Shown piece after piece: positions 32,503 to 41,565 of a stretch of 64,000 bases of DNA. A program made the position numbers and the translations under genes. The notes under the pieces are model-generated. The model ran no database searches and was not told where the DNA came from. It saw nothing but the letters and a program-made list of their open reading frames with translations. The first letter of the stretch is position 1; each line of letters begins with the position of its first letter. This DNA is from Lewinellaceae bacterium (GTDB lineage Bacteria; Bacteroidota; Bacteroidia; Chitinophagales; Saprospiraceae). The stretch is taken from the NCBI GenBank assembly GCA_020636135.1, contig JACJYK010000001.1, forward strand, positions 1,536,501 through 1,600,500, given 5' to 3'.

Positions 32503-33714
32503 ATGCGTTTCCCTTTGTATCCAGTTCAGGTAACCCTCTTACTAATGCTAACCCTCGTTGCCTGCAATGACAAAGAAGATCCTACTCCCGTTTCGACTGA
32601 ACTGCCAGTGTTCACCTGGAGTGACATTTCAGTGACGGAGGCAGAATACCGCTTTCCGGTTGATATCCCCTATACCATTTCCGGAACTTTTACGGACCCC
32701 ATCCGGCTGACATTACAGACGGAGGATGGGACGGCCAGGGCCAATGAAGATTACGTACCTCAGACCGATAATGTGATCAACATTCAGCCCGGGACGACGA
32801 CCGGATTTATCCGCGTGGATGTGATCGGTGATGAAGGCCAGGAGTCAGATGAGAACTTTACTCTGCGTATTTCCTCCAATAAAAATGTCAAGGTCTCCCA
32901 GGCAAAGGTTGTTATCACGCTAAAAAACAACGATACATTGGATCAATCCGGTTACAATACCAATCTCACCGGTTATGATGCCGCTACATCTTATGATGGG
33001 TATTCACTGAAATGGTCAGATGAGTTCTCCGGGGACCAGATCAATCCCGATAACTGGAGTTTTGAAATTGGTAACGGAGACAATGGCTGGGGGAATAATG
33101 AATTGGAATATTACCGAAAAGAAAATGCCTATCAAAAAGATGGATTTTTGATCATTCAGGCCCGTGAAGAGTCTTTTGCTGATTTGCGGTATACTTCTGC
33201 AAGGATGGTGACGAAAGGAAAGCAATCCTTTCGATACGGACGATTGGATATTCGGGCGGCTCTGCCAGTCGGGCAGGGCATTTGGCCGGCCTTATGGTTA
33301 TTGGGCGATAACATTGATGCTGTCGGCTGGCCGGCATGCGGAGAGATTGACCTGATGGAATACCTTGGACATGAGCCGGCAAAAACGCATGGTACACTAC
33401 ACTATGGGCCGTCCTTCGCAGAGTGGGCCTATCAATCAAGGGAGTACACAATACCTCAGGGAGACTTTCATTCGGAGTTTCACGTTTTTTCCCTCCTCTG
33501 GGATGAAAATGGCTTTGAATGGTTGGTGGATGATGTACCCTATGCTGAGATCGGTAGTAATACCATTGCACCGGTTAATCCGTTCAATGGCAACTTTTTC
33601 TTCATCATAAATCTCGCGGTAGGGGGCAACTGGCCAGGACGCCCGGATTCATCGACACAATTCCCTCAATTTTACCTGGTGGATTATATCCGGTATTATC
33701 AACAAAATCAATAG
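32503..33714 (+). CDS. GH16 beta-glucanase-like lipoprotein with Calx-beta domain
   Basis: The 403-residue protein has a lipoprotein leader ending LTLVAC-NDK, a Calx-beta domain (about residues 40-145, with GTARANEDYVPQ and DENFTLRI) and a GH16 catalytic domain. The catalytic signature is ACGEIDLMEYLG, i.e. ExDxxE with both Glu present. GH16 enzymes cut beta-1,3/1,4-glucans, laminarin or galactans; the motif suits laminarinase/lichenase-type activity but does not fix the substrate. ATG 32503 is preferred over the TTG two codons before. It is two bases upstream of the plug-domain lipoprotein gene, so they are co-transcribed. It is probably displayed on the cell surface or in the periplasm. Confidence 0.9.
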   Translation: MRFPLYPVQVTLLLMLTLVACNDKEDPTPVSTELPVFTWSDISVTEAEYRFPVDIPYTISGTFTDPIRLTLQTEDGTARANEDYVPQTDNVINIQPGTTTGFIRVDVIGDEGQESDENFTLRISSNKNVKVSQAKVVITLKNNDTLDQSGYNTNLTGYDAATSYDGYSLKWSDEFSGDQINPDNWSFEIGNGDNGWGNNELEYYRKENAYQKDGFLIIQAREESFADLRYTSARMVTKGKQSFRYGRLDIRAALPVGQGIWPALWLLGDNIDAVGWPACGEIDLMEYLGHEPAKTHGTLHYGPSFAEWAYQSREYTIPQGDFHSEFHVFSLLWDENGFEWLVDDVPYAEIGSNTIAPVNPFNGNFFFIINLAVGGNWPGRPDSSTQFPQFYLVDYIRYYQQNQ

Positions 33715-33716
33715 TA

Positions 33717-34139
33717 ATGAAAGGAATCTGGTGGAGGACGCTGCTGTGGGTATTCCTGCTGATTGGAGTCCTGTCATGTTCAAACCGCGCTGCTCCGTCG
33801 GTTGCAACCAAACAGCGACATGAAAATATTCGCCGGCAACAGATGGAAAATGCAGGAAACCTTGCCGAATACCTCAGAACGCAGCCAGGAGTGATCGTAT
33901 CCGGGCATTTTGGCAACTATACCATCCGGATTCAGGCAGGAGCCAATACACTGGAATCCGGTACTGAACCGCTGTTTATTGTTGATGGTATGCCATTTAA
34001 CTCATCGTTCAATGAATTGGTTAATTTTGTGAATATGAAAGATGTGGATCGCGTTCAAATCCTCAAAGATGCCACCTCCATGGCCTCCTACGGATCTCGT
34101 GGAGCGAATGGCATCATTCAGATCTATATGAAAAAATAG
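33717..34139 (+). CDS. Stand-alone TonB plug-domain lipoprotein (SusC plug-like)
   Basis: The 140-residue protein has a lipoprotein leader (WVFLLIGVLSC-SNR) followed by what looks like only the plug domain of a SusC-type TonB-dependent receptor. Diagnostic segments are PLFIVDGMPFN, DVDRVQILKDATS and YGSRGANGIIQI. No beta-barrel follows. The gene is complete, not cut: it has its own start two bases after the GH16 stop and its own stop. A lone plug might form homo-oligomers, act as a decoy or have evolved a new role. It seems to form an operon with the GH16 gene before and the NIPSNAP gene after (gap 28 bases). Confidence 0.85.
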   Translation: MKGIWWRTLLWVFLLIGVLSCSNRAAPSVATKQRHENIRRQQMENAGNLAEYLRTQPGVIVSGHFGNYTIRIQAGANTLESGTEPLFIVDGMPFNSSFNELVNFVNMKDVDRVQILKDATSMASYGSRGANGIIQIYMKK

Positions 34140-34167
34140 TTGCTAATCAGTTTATAAATGAGATGAT

Positions 34168-34956
34168 ATGAGGCGAAGAAATTTTATTGCAGGTAGTGGA
34201 GCGTTGACTTTGGGCAGCTTGTTGCCGGTGGGTCTGAATTCAAAAAATCCGTTGCCATCCCAGGAAGTGATATCTGAAATTTACGAGCTCAGAAAATATA
34301 CCCTTACATCCGGAGGTCGGTTACCTTTTGACCAGTATTGGCATGCGGTGACGGTCCCGGCCCTTACCCGTAACGGCGCAAGGTGCGTAGGCGTTTTTGA
34401 GGAGTTGACACCATCAGATCCGGCGATCATGTATGTGTTGGTGGTTTATCCATCCTGGAATGAATACTTGCAGCTTTCCGATAAAATTTCCTCGGACGGT
34501 ACCTTCATGGAACTCAAGCAATTTTGGGATGACATCCGGCCACAGGACAAGCCTTTTGACCGTTACGATACCTGGATTCTGGAAGCCTTCTCCGGATTCC
34601 AGCAATTATTGCAGTACGATATCACCGAAGACCGCATTTTCGAAATGCGCACTTATGAGGGACATAATGAGGATGCCGTTCGCCGTAAAGTAGGCATGTT
34701 TAACAATGAGGAGATTGACATCTTTCGCAAGACGGGATTGCATCCTGTTTTTTTCAGCAAGATGGTTGCCGGGCCTCAAATGCCTGCGCTAACCTATATG
34801 CTGAAGTTTAAGGACATGGCCGAAAGGGATGCCAATTGGAAGGTTTTTGTGGACTCTCTGGAATGGAATGATATCAAGGACAAGCCGGAATATGCGGATA
34901 CCGTTTCCAAGATCATTCAGGTATTCCTGAAACCGACCAATTATTCGCAGATCTGA
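34168..34956 (+). CDS. NIPSNAP-family protein with Tat-type leader
   Basis: The 262-residue protein has an RR-containing leader (MRRRNFIAGSGALTLGSLL) suggesting Tat export. Two ferredoxin-like NIPSNAP modules follow: EIYELRKYTLTSGGR in the first half and RIFEMRTYEGHNED with VVAGPQMPALTYMLKF-like strands in the second. In bacteria NIPSNAP proteins often sit in catabolic gene clusters, but their biochemical function is not settled. It is 28 bases downstream of the plug-domain lipoprotein gene and probably part of the GH16 operon. Confidence 0.85.
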   Translation: MRRRNFIAGSGALTLGSLLPVGLNSKNPLPSQEVISEIYELRKYTLTSGGRLPFDQYWHAVTVPALTRNGARCVGVFEELTPSDPAIMYVLVVYPSWNEYLQLSDKISSDGTFMELKQFWDDIRPQDKPFDRYDTWILEAFSGFQQLLQYDITEDRIFEMRTYEGHNEDAVRRKVGMFNNEEIDIFRKTGLHPVFFSKMVAGPQMPALTYMLKFKDMAERDANWKVFVDSLEWNDIKDKPEYADTVSKIIQVFLKPTNYSQI

Positions 34957-34984
34957 TCAGGAAGCTTGATTTTGTTTTAACACC

Positions 34985-36898
34985 TTATGGCGTGGTTTCC
35001 AGAACTCGTCCTTCATGATCTATAGGCCTTTCAAACAGTTTTAGATACTGGTTAGCAAGGACTGCCAGCATTCGGCGGGTTAGCAGTGTATCTGCAGAAG
35101 GTATCCCTGACAACTTCAATTCCTGCCAATCGGTGGTTAGCCTTTGCATATCTGCCTGGAATGACAATTCTTTCAGGAATTCAATAAAACGGAGGAGGGT
35201 CAATGGCTCACCAGTTGCATTGTACTGGTGTAGTAAGCTGGGATAATAGTCCCGAATACCATCAATGAATTCAAATTCGGATACGTAGTTTTCAGGATAG
35301 AACCAGGTCTGGTCAGCCCACTTGAAAGGAACACCATGTCCTTTCAGCAATCCTGTTGCACCTGCTTTTTGGATGGCCTGGAAATGAGGGTCGCCGGAAG
35401 GAATATCTATGAATGGCATGATGTAGGCACCTGCATTTAAAAGGGACTGCTGTACCTGCCGGATAGAAACATCAGCAGGAGCTTTGTTCTGAGCTACAGC
35501 AACTGCTGCCAGTACGCCGGCAGCCTGGCCGATTTCTAAAACCACCGGCTGAAGTCGTGTAGCCCCATTCACGATGTTGCTTACGCTGATGCTTTTCTCT
35601 GCTACGATCAGATTCCGTACGCTTTCAGGAATCAGACAGCCCATGGGGATATTGAATGAAGGTACCTTGATGTTAATGAAGTCTATCCTGGGGGCATCCG
35701 GTCGCTCCCCATGGTGATGGTCAATGGGGTAATCCCCGACAGCGATACCTGCACGGTAATAAGCCCGCGGTTGATCATATGGATTCATGATATCATCAAC
35801 ACGCAGGAAAGCCAGGCCTTTTATCCGGCGCGATTCCCGGTAATAAGGGATCAGAGGAAGATGATCCGAGGTAGGGTATTCCATTTCATCAAGACCCAGA
35901 TTTTTATATCCCAATTCAGTCTGGAGATAATATAGAAACCCCAGGGACTTATTTTTTGCTCCTTTCCATGGCTGCATACGGGTGTCTGGTTCCAGATCAA
36001 CTGCATTGAGGTAATAATCATTGCCGCAGCGTGGCCAGTTGATCATGTATTTGTTGCCGGGTAATTTGCCATAAGCCAGCATCTGCTGACAATCGATGTA
36101 GGGTTTCGGATCCTGACCGGCAGGGGAGCAACTACAACGGAACATTTCCGGATCATAGCCTGGTGGAGGCAATATCGTCCGGTCTGCGTCCGGACCGTAG
36201 TCTTTCAGTGTTAGTACATAGGTCAGGTCCTGGATAATGTCATTCGCAATTTCAGGTGCGAATTTTTCCCCGGTGTCGTATTTGCTATCCATTCCAAGGC
36301 GATAGGAAACCCCCATACTGGCAGCCCAGTCACCTAGCTCGGTAGCATCGATGAAGATGGATGAATTGATTTCCACTGGGCCATCCGGTGTCTGAATGCG
36401 GGCATGCCATTGACCGTGGTCAAAGTCAGCTTCTTTTATTTCGGATTGGAGAAGCAAGGTTATACCCTTTTCCCGGTGAACCATGTTTTGCAGTATTGCA
36501 TTCCCTGCCGACGGCTCAAACAAGGTGTTACTTACCCATCCGGTGGAGACCATTGCCGGACCTCCATACCGGTTGTAGATGGAGTCGCGGAGTTCTCCCC
36601 AGAGTCCGGAAGGCAGCTGGTGGTTGCCATCAAAGGCAGAGACTCCACCGGAGGTAAGCATGCCGCCGAGCCAGGATGTCGGTTCCACCAGTACACAGGA
36701 AACGCCCTGCCTGGCACATTGAATGGCAGCCATGGTGCCACTTGCGCCCCCGCCGGCAATGATGACTGGAATCGTCACTTCTTTTACGGGTTGAGCCGTA
36801 AGGTCCGGTCTCAGATATGTGAACGTAAGAACGACAACGATCCAAAAGGGAATAAGGAATTTACTTCCGGACAGCCATGGTTTTACCGCGTACTGCAT
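34985..36898 (-). CDS. FAD-dependent oxidoreductase (FAD_oxidored type), secreted
   Basis: The 637-residue protein has an N-terminal membrane-spanning or signal segment (FLIPFWIVVVLTFTYL) and then the FAD-binding GxGxxG variant VIIAGGGASGTMAAI, followed by LVEPTSWLGGMLTSGG. It also has the RLGMDSKYDTGEKF region and a C-terminal NGATRLQPVVLEIGQAAG segment, typical of the FAD_oxidored family found in polysaccharide-utilisation regions. The leader suggests a periplasmic enzyme. The start at 36898 is chosen over 36913 because it leaves a more usual leader. The substrate is not known. It is convergent with the NIPSNAP gene. Confidence 0.85.
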   Translation of the reverse strand: MQYAVKPWLSGSKFLIPFWIVVVLTFTYLRPDLTAQPVKEVTIPVIIAGGGASGTMAAIQCARQGVSCVLVEPTSWLGGMLTSGGVSAFDGNHQLPSGLWGELRDSIYNRYGGPAMVSTGWVSNTLFEPSAGNAILQNMVHREKGITLLLQSEIKEADFDHGQWHARIQTPDGPVEINSSIFIDATELGDWAASMGVSYRLGMDSKYDTGEKFAPEIANDIIQDLTYVLTLKDYGPDADRTILPPPGYDPEMFRCSCSPAGQDPKPYIDCQQMLAYGKLPGNKYMINWPRCGNDYYLNAVDLEPDTRMQPWKGAKNKSLGFLYYLQTELGYKNLGLDEMEYPTSDHLPLIPYYRESRRIKGLAFLRVDDIMNPYDQPRAYYRAGIAVGDYPIDHHHGERPDAPRIDFINIKVPSFNIPMGCLIPESVRNLIVAEKSISVSNIVNGATRLQPVVLEIGQAAGVLAAVAVAQNKAPADVSIRQVQQSLLNAGAYIMPFIDIPSGDPHFQAIQKAGATGLLKGHGVPFKWADQTWFYPENYVSEFEFIDGIRDYYPSLLHQYNATGEPLTLLRFIEFLKELSFQADMQRLTTDWQELKLSGIPSADTLLTRRMLAVLANQYLKLFERPIDHEGRVLETTP

Positions 36899-37181
36899 AT
36901 TTATTATTAACATTCAATTTAAAAGTGCTGGCCCGTCCTGCAGGTTGTGGTGCAACTGCATTTCGTCTTGCCTTTCTAAAGTTAGTATTTACCAACGGTG
37001 GTCAAATGTAATTGGGAACTCAGATGATGGATCCAATATCCTGTTTATTGAAAATAACCAGACATTAAAAAAATAAAAAGACCTTAGCTTCTAAATAGGT
37101 TCAGAAGTTGTAACTGCAATAATGGGTGCTTTCGGTAAGCTATTGCCGCTATCCCAAACTCCCGGATCTTTCCATGCCGGA

Positions 37182-37472
37182 TCAGGATGTAGGAGGCCAG
37201 GGTGGTTTTGGTTCTTTTGGCCCGATATAAAGGAATAAAACACTTATAGTCGTCCCCGCTACTACCATGACCCCGGCTAAAATAGCCTCACTTATTGACA
37301 CCAATCCTGGGGATCCAAAAATCGAATAAATTACAATTGCAATTCCAAGCAGGCTTTCCAGAATACCAATGATCAGGATGATCGAAGTAAACTGCTTGGC
37401 AATTTTCAATCTGTAGCTTACTGCTTCCAGGTAATAACCCGTAAGTTTTTTGAGAGTCTCATCTTCAGGCAT
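37182..37472 (-). CDS. Small two-segment membrane protein
   Basis: The 96-residue product has two long hydrophobic stretches (FTSIILIIGILESLLGIAIV; SEAILAGVMVVAGTTISVLF) and a Pro-rich tail (GPKEPKPPWPP). The N-terminal 25 residues are amphipathic and cytoplasmic. No family is recognised. It is divergent from the adenylate cyclase gene 110 bases away and could share regulatory sequence with it. Confidence 0.5.
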   Translation of the reverse strand: MPEDETLKKLTGYYLEAVSYRLKIAKQFTSIILIIGILESLLGIAIVIYSIFGSPGLVSISEAILAGVMVVAGTTISVLFLYIGPKEPKPPWPPTS

Positions 37473-37584
37473 GGTACATTATTTTGGTTTATTGTCTATA
37501 ATTTACGTAAATTCAATGAATTACCGAAAAAATGAAAATGATCTTTTGAGGTAACGACTGCAATCACCAATCCAACATTTATCC

Positions 37585-39822
37585 ATGCCAGCCAATCGGG
37601 ATCACGAATTGGTCACTGTTATCTTTACCGATATTCAGGGATACAGTGCCTTGACTCAGCAGGATGAATCAAGGGCAGTAGACATGGTCACCCACTATCA
37701 AAGAATTATCGCGGACTGCACATTAGCACATCATGGTGAACTAATCCAGTTTTACGGAGATGGAAGTCTGAGCATTCATCACAGTACCCTGGATGCAATT
37801 CATTGCGCTATAGCTATGCAGACTTCTTTTCGGAACAATCCAACTATTCCGGTCCGGATTGGAATTCATCTGGGAGAAATTGTTCGCCAGGATCAGAATG
37901 TATTTGGAGATGCGGTAAATATTGCTTCCCGACTCCAAAATCTTTCCGTTCCGGGAAGCATCCTGGTGTCACAACCGGTGGCACAGCAATTTTTAAACTA
38001 TCCGGAAATAAAACTAAAATTCCTCTGCACAGAAAGGGTTAAAAATATTACTGCGCCAATCCAGATCTATGCTGTTGAGCATGAAGATCTGATCGTCCCT
38101 TCCCCAAACGAAATACATCGTCGAAACCCGATTTACAAACGCCCCTACCTGCTCGTTGTATCGATATTATTTTTGGGATTATTAGCCGTTTTTCTTACCG
38201 ATCAGTTCATCGATGCACGACGTAACCGGATCATGTATGAAAATAATATCGTTGTAATCCCCTTCACGAACAATACACGAGATACTTCTTTGTCTTACAT
38301 CGGGGCTTGGGCAGGGGACATGATTACTCAAAGTCTGGAAGAAACGGAATCGGTCAAGGTCGTGAGTTATCGAAGTCTTGCAACGACCAAAACATTTGAG
38401 GAAATGGGTTTGATTTCTCCGCTCAAACAAATCCGTACCCTCAAAGCTCAACTCGCCATAAAAGGTAATTATTACCTTTTAGCCGATTCAAGTTTTCAGT
38501 TTACCAGTTCCCTGGTTAATCTGCAAAACAATGAGGTATTAATTCATTTTCCCATCATTCAAAGAAGATGGAAGGACTTATCCGACGGCATTCTGGAACT
38601 TAGTCAGCGTATAGCAGGCTATTGGGAAAGCAAAGGTCAACGAGTTTTGGTAATTCCGCGTCAGGATGCCCACCGGGCTTACATGGAAGCGATGCGTTAT
38701 CTGGCTAAAGATTATGAAAAAGCCGAACAAGCACTATTAAAGGCCATTCAACTCGATTCAACCTATCTGGATGCCTACCTACTACTCACGGACATCCACA
38801 TTAGTCTGAATAATCCGCATCACTCGGCCATTGCTGACAGTATTCTCCAGCAGATCGGAAAGCGCTTTGAAACATCTTCATTTTCCACCAAACAGGATCG
38901 CATGTTTCGCCTTTATCAGGCTATTGTGGAAGGGGAAAACGAAAATGCCTACCACATTCTTGAGGAAGATTATCGTCTCAATCCTGAAGACCTGTTCATC
39001 AATACCAGTATGGCTGTGGTCGCTTTGCAATTTGTGAACGAACCCTTACGGACACTGGAAATTTTAAGTGAAATTTCACCAGATACGTTGGATTTTGAGT
39101 CCAACTACTTTGCCCGTGATCGAATTTCTTACGCCATTCAGGCAAACTGCCAGCTGGGCCGCTTTAATGATGCGTTGCGTTACGCCAGCTACTACCCGGC
39201 AGATGATGAAGATGATGTGCACCTTGGCTTGCGAACCAGAGCTCTGGTTATGGCTCAGGATACCCCTGGGATAAACACATTATTGCAGGATGTGAAATTG
39301 ACCCGGGACCAGGATAGTTATGCGAGAGTCTTGTATACGGTGAGCCAGGAATACAAAAAATTAGGCGATGCAACCAAATTTAGATATTATGCTTCTCTGG
39401 CATTGAATGAATACCGGTCTTTACAGGGTTATTATTATGCCCAGGTATTGCTGGACCTGGACAGTTCAGCAGTAGCAATGGACTACATTAAACCAATCTA
39501 TGAATCCTACCCAAATATTGCGACTCTCATTTTTAGCATGGCCAGATGTTACCTGCAACAGGGTGATACGGCCCAGGCTCGGCTCCTCATTCAAAAACTG
39601 CAGGAAAATAAACCTGAGAAGTACGATTACGGCCAGAGTTACTATTATCAGTGCCTGATTTATGTGCTTTTGGGTGAGTACGAAAATGCTCAGCTTAAAT
39701 TGAGACAGTCAATTAATGATGGCTTCTATTTTCATTCGGCAGTCGTGGACAACGATCCATTGCTTAAGCCATTATTCAATTTACCTGGTTATGAAGACAT
39801 CACACATCCGCTAAGGAATTAG
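37585..39822 (+). CDS. Class III adenylate/guanylate cyclase with TPR-type sensor region
   Basis: The 745-residue protein starts with a class III cyclase domain (about residues 8-165). The two metal Asp residues are Asp16 (IFTDIQGYS) and Asp59 (FYGDGSL). The FGDAVNIASRLQ segment holds the transition-state Asn/Arg, so the domain looks active. ATP versus GTP specificity is not clear. A transmembrane helix follows (about 192-212, LLVVSILFLGLLAVFL), then a TolB/FlgO-like domain (NNIVVIPFTNNTRD) and a series of TPR-like helical repeats to the end. The cyclase is on the cytoplasmic side and the C-terminal repeats on the outside. It probably senses an external or envelope signal and makes a cyclic nucleotide. 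A cNMP-binding protein is encoded at 10.4 kb. Confidence 0.88.
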   Translation: MPANRDHELVTVIFTDIQGYSALTQQDESRAVDMVTHYQRIIADCTLAHHGELIQFYGDGSLSIHHSTLDAIHCAIAMQTSFRNNPTIPVRIGIHLGEIVRQDQNVFGDAVNIASRLQNLSVPGSILVSQPVAQQFLNYPEIKLKFLCTERVKNITAPIQIYAVEHEDLIVPSPNEIHRRNPIYKRPYLLVVSILFLGLLAVFLTDQFIDARRNRIMYENNIVVIPFTNNTRDTSLSYIGAWAGDMITQSLEETESVKVVSYRSLATTKTFEEMGLISPLKQIRTLKAQLAIKGNYYLLADSSFQFTSSLVNLQNNEVLIHFPIIQRRWKDLSDGILELSQRIAGYWESKGQRVLVIPRQDAHRAYMEAMRYLAKDYEKAEQALLKAIQLDSTYLDAYLLLTDIHISLNNPHHSAIADSILQQIGKRFETSSFSTKQDRMFRLYQAIVEGENENAYHILEEDYRLNPEDLFINTSMAVVALQFVNEPLRTLEILSEISPDTLDFESNYFARDRISYAIQANCQLGRFNDALRYASYYPADDEDDVHLGLRTRALVMAQDTPGINTLLQDVKLTRDQDSYARVLYTVSQEYKKLGDATKFRYYASLALNEYRSLQGYYYAQVLLDLDSSAVAMDYIKPIYESYPNIATLIFSMARCYLQQGDTAQARLLIQKLQENKPEKYDYGQSYYYQCLIYVLLGEYENAQLKLRQSINDGFYFHSAVVDNDPLLKPLFNLPGYEDITHPLRN

Positions 39823-39911
39823 AAATTCTGGATTCTAAGCTCATGTGATTATAATTATAATAAATAATCGGCGGCAATCTTGAACGGTGGACAAATCAGT
39901 ATTGTAATGAT

Positions 39912-41192
39912 CTACTTTCTATCGCCGGGTCCTTCGTTCATCCAGATGTCCAAACGCGGGGTTTGCCAGGAATAAGGCTTGCCGAGCACATCCAGATCTC
40001 CGTCTCCGTCGAGATCTACCAGTTTGCCTTCATGGACGCCAAAACCGGTGGCTATCACCATTTTTTGAAAATACCCGGTTCCGTCACCCAGTAAAATACG
40101 AACCTCGGCATCCGGATTGCCTTCCCCGAAGCGCATTTCGGCATTGAAAATGTCAGGATGTCCATCGCCATTAAAATCCATGATTTCAAGGGTGTGTCCA
40201 TTATCCACGGAATCGATCAGGATCTGTGGCCTCCAGGTGCCTTCCTGCCATTGATACAGGGTCAAGGGCCCAACTCCATCACCAACGACCATCACCACTT
40301 CAGGCCTGTCGCCTTCGATCAATTGACCGGCTGCGATCCGCGTAAAGGTGTAGCTTGCATCGATGATGTTTTCAATAAATCTTCCTTCCTGATATTTAAA
40401 CCACCGTCCCCCAGCGACGATATCATCTATGCCATCACCATCCATATCCTGCCCGGCCAGGCCTTCATGTTCATTGACTTGCCGCCAGACAGGGTATTCA
40501 CTTCGGGGCACCATTTCACCATCAGCTGAGTAGGTGTATACGGGTAAAAAAGTCCATGATCCTGCCGAAGGGTCAGCAGGTATTCGTGCATAAAACAGGG
40601 TGTGTGCATACTGATTCCAGAATACAAGTTCACACCTTCCATCCCCATCAAAATCAATAAAAGCGCGGTCGTGGTGTTTAGTGGCACCCTGGTGTTTGAT
40701 CGTGTGTCGTTGCCAGCCCTTGACCGGGTCGATGTTCGGAAACGGATTCTCCCACCACCAGACTTCATTACTTCGGGCTTCACCACCGAATACCAGGTCC
40801 ATATCACCGTCCTGATCAATGTCATAGGCGGCGGCTCCCGCTTCTATGAGCAAAGGTTCCGATTCGATGATGATGCGTTGCCATCCGGTGTCATTGCGGA
40901 TCAAACCGATCAGTGCCGGTGCCTGGGTGCGCTCAGCAATAAATATATCGTTGATCCCGTCGTTATTGACATCCGTGACCAGGCTGGCCGTTTGTTCGGT
41001 GCCACCATTCATGGGCGGTATGTCACCTGTCGTAGTACTCAGGTGTCGCCATAAGTACGAAGGAGAAGGGGGTAGGGAGTCGTGAAACTGGAGGAGTGGA
41101 TGGTTCATCTTTTCGGCGTGTTCCTGGCTGAATTGAAAAAGAACAGGATTTCCCGGTATAAAAGCAGAAATGATGAAGATGATAAAGTACAT
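39912..41192 (-). CDS. Secreted FG-GAP/VCBS repeat beta-propeller protein
   Basis: The 426-residue protein has an N-terminal hydrophobic leader (MYFIIFIISAFIPGNPVLF). At least six FG-GAP/VCBS units with calcium-type Asp loops follow (DVNNDGINDI, DIDQDGDMDL, DFDGDGRCEL, DMDGDGIDDI, DFNGDGHPDI, DLDGDGDLDV), which should close into one beta-propeller. No catalytic domain and no T9SS sorting domain are present. It is likely periplasmic or surface located and involved in binding. It is transcribed alone, toward the adenylate cyclase gene. Confidence 0.85.
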   Translation of the reverse strand: MYFIIFIISAFIPGNPVLFQFSQEHAEKMNHPLLQFHDSLPPSPSYLWRHLSTTTGDIPPMNGGTEQTASLVTDVNNDGINDIFIAERTQAPALIGLIRNDTGWQRIIIESEPLLIEAGAAAYDIDQDGDMDLVFGGEARSNEVWWWENPFPNIDPVKGWQRHTIKHQGATKHHDRAFIDFDGDGRCELVFWNQYAHTLFYARIPADPSAGSWTFLPVYTYSADGEMVPRSEYPVWRQVNEHEGLAGQDMDGDGIDDIVAGGRWFKYQEGRFIENIIDASYTFTRIAAGQLIEGDRPEVVMVVGDGVGPLTLYQWQEGTWRPQILIDSVDNGHTLEIMDFNGDGHPDIFNAEMRFGEGNPDAEVRILLGDGTGYFQKMVIATGFGVHEGKLVDLDGDGDLDVLGKPYSWQTPRLDIWMNEGPGDRK

Positions 41193-41266
41193 ATCCGTAG
41201 TCTCAATATTTGCAATTTAATGATTGGAGATCAATAAGTGATACCAAGATCTGTACTATGTCAATT

Positions 41267-41325
41267 GATCGTCAAAGCACTATGGCAGCCACGCTGCTTA
41301 CGCATCGTGTTTTTTTATGCCCATC
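41267..41325. repeat. 59-bp direct repeat, copy 1
   Basis: It begins GATCGTCAAAGCACTATG and ends TTTATGCCCATC. It differs from copy 2 (41423-41482) by one substitution (T/C) and one base in the T-run. This copy lacks the inverted arms found with copy 2. Confidence 0.9.
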
Positions 41326-41422
41326 AGGCTTAGTTTCCAGTACGAGATAAAAGTCTGCAATCTCCAATCTCCCAATCTCAAATCTAATTCAGGGGATTAG
41401 CTTACGCTGATCCCGGGAGGGG

Positions 41423-41482
41423 GATCGTCAAAGCACTACGGCAGCCACGCTGCTTACGCATCGTGTTTTTTTTATGCCCATC
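41423..41482. repeat. 60-bp direct repeat, copy 2, left arm of nested palindrome
   Basis: The sequence is nearly identical to copy 1. Its segment 41429-41446 is the exact inverse of 41548-41565, and its end (T-run plus ATGCCCATC) is the inverse of 41510-41525. It is therefore the left half of a hairpin. Confidence 0.9.
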
Positions 41483-41565
41483 TCCTCGCACAAGCAAGCT
41501 TGGCTCGTTGATGGGCATAAAAAAACCGTCCCGCCAGGTGGCGGAACGGCTGCCGTAGTGCTTTG
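41429..41565. repeat. Nested palindromic element abutting tRNA-Ser 3' end
   Basis: Outer arms of 18 bp (41429-41446 and 41548-41565) and inner arms of 16 bp (41467-41482 and 41510-41525) pair perfectly. A separate CCGCC-AGGT-GGCGG hairpin lies at 41531-41544. The right outer arm ends at 41565, the base next to tRNA position 73. The pattern looks like an element placed at a tRNA 3' end rather than a terminator. Confidence 0.8.

Larger units (their letters stand above)
41193..41565. other. Intergenic region with tRNA-adjacent repeats
   Basis: These 373 bases hold two copies of a 59-60 bp direct repeat, a heptad-rich stretch at about 41360-41386, a hairpin (41393-41414: GGGATTAGC/GCTGATCCC with one G-T pair), and a nested palindrome that ends at the tRNA-Ser 3' end. 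No gene is credible here. Confidence 0.7.

Noticed and set aside
36819..37076. 85-codon plus-strand frame at the FAD-oxidoreductase start and the following gap
   Set aside because: Half overlaps the antisense of the oxidoreductase leader and the rest has no domain or ribosome binding site. The gap 36899-37181 otherwise shows nothing convincing.
41267..41482. Possible CRISPR repeat-spacer pattern from the two 59-bp copies
   Set aside because: There are only two copies, 60 bp each, with a 97-bp gap and inverted arms. There is no array and no cas gene, so it is not CRISPR.
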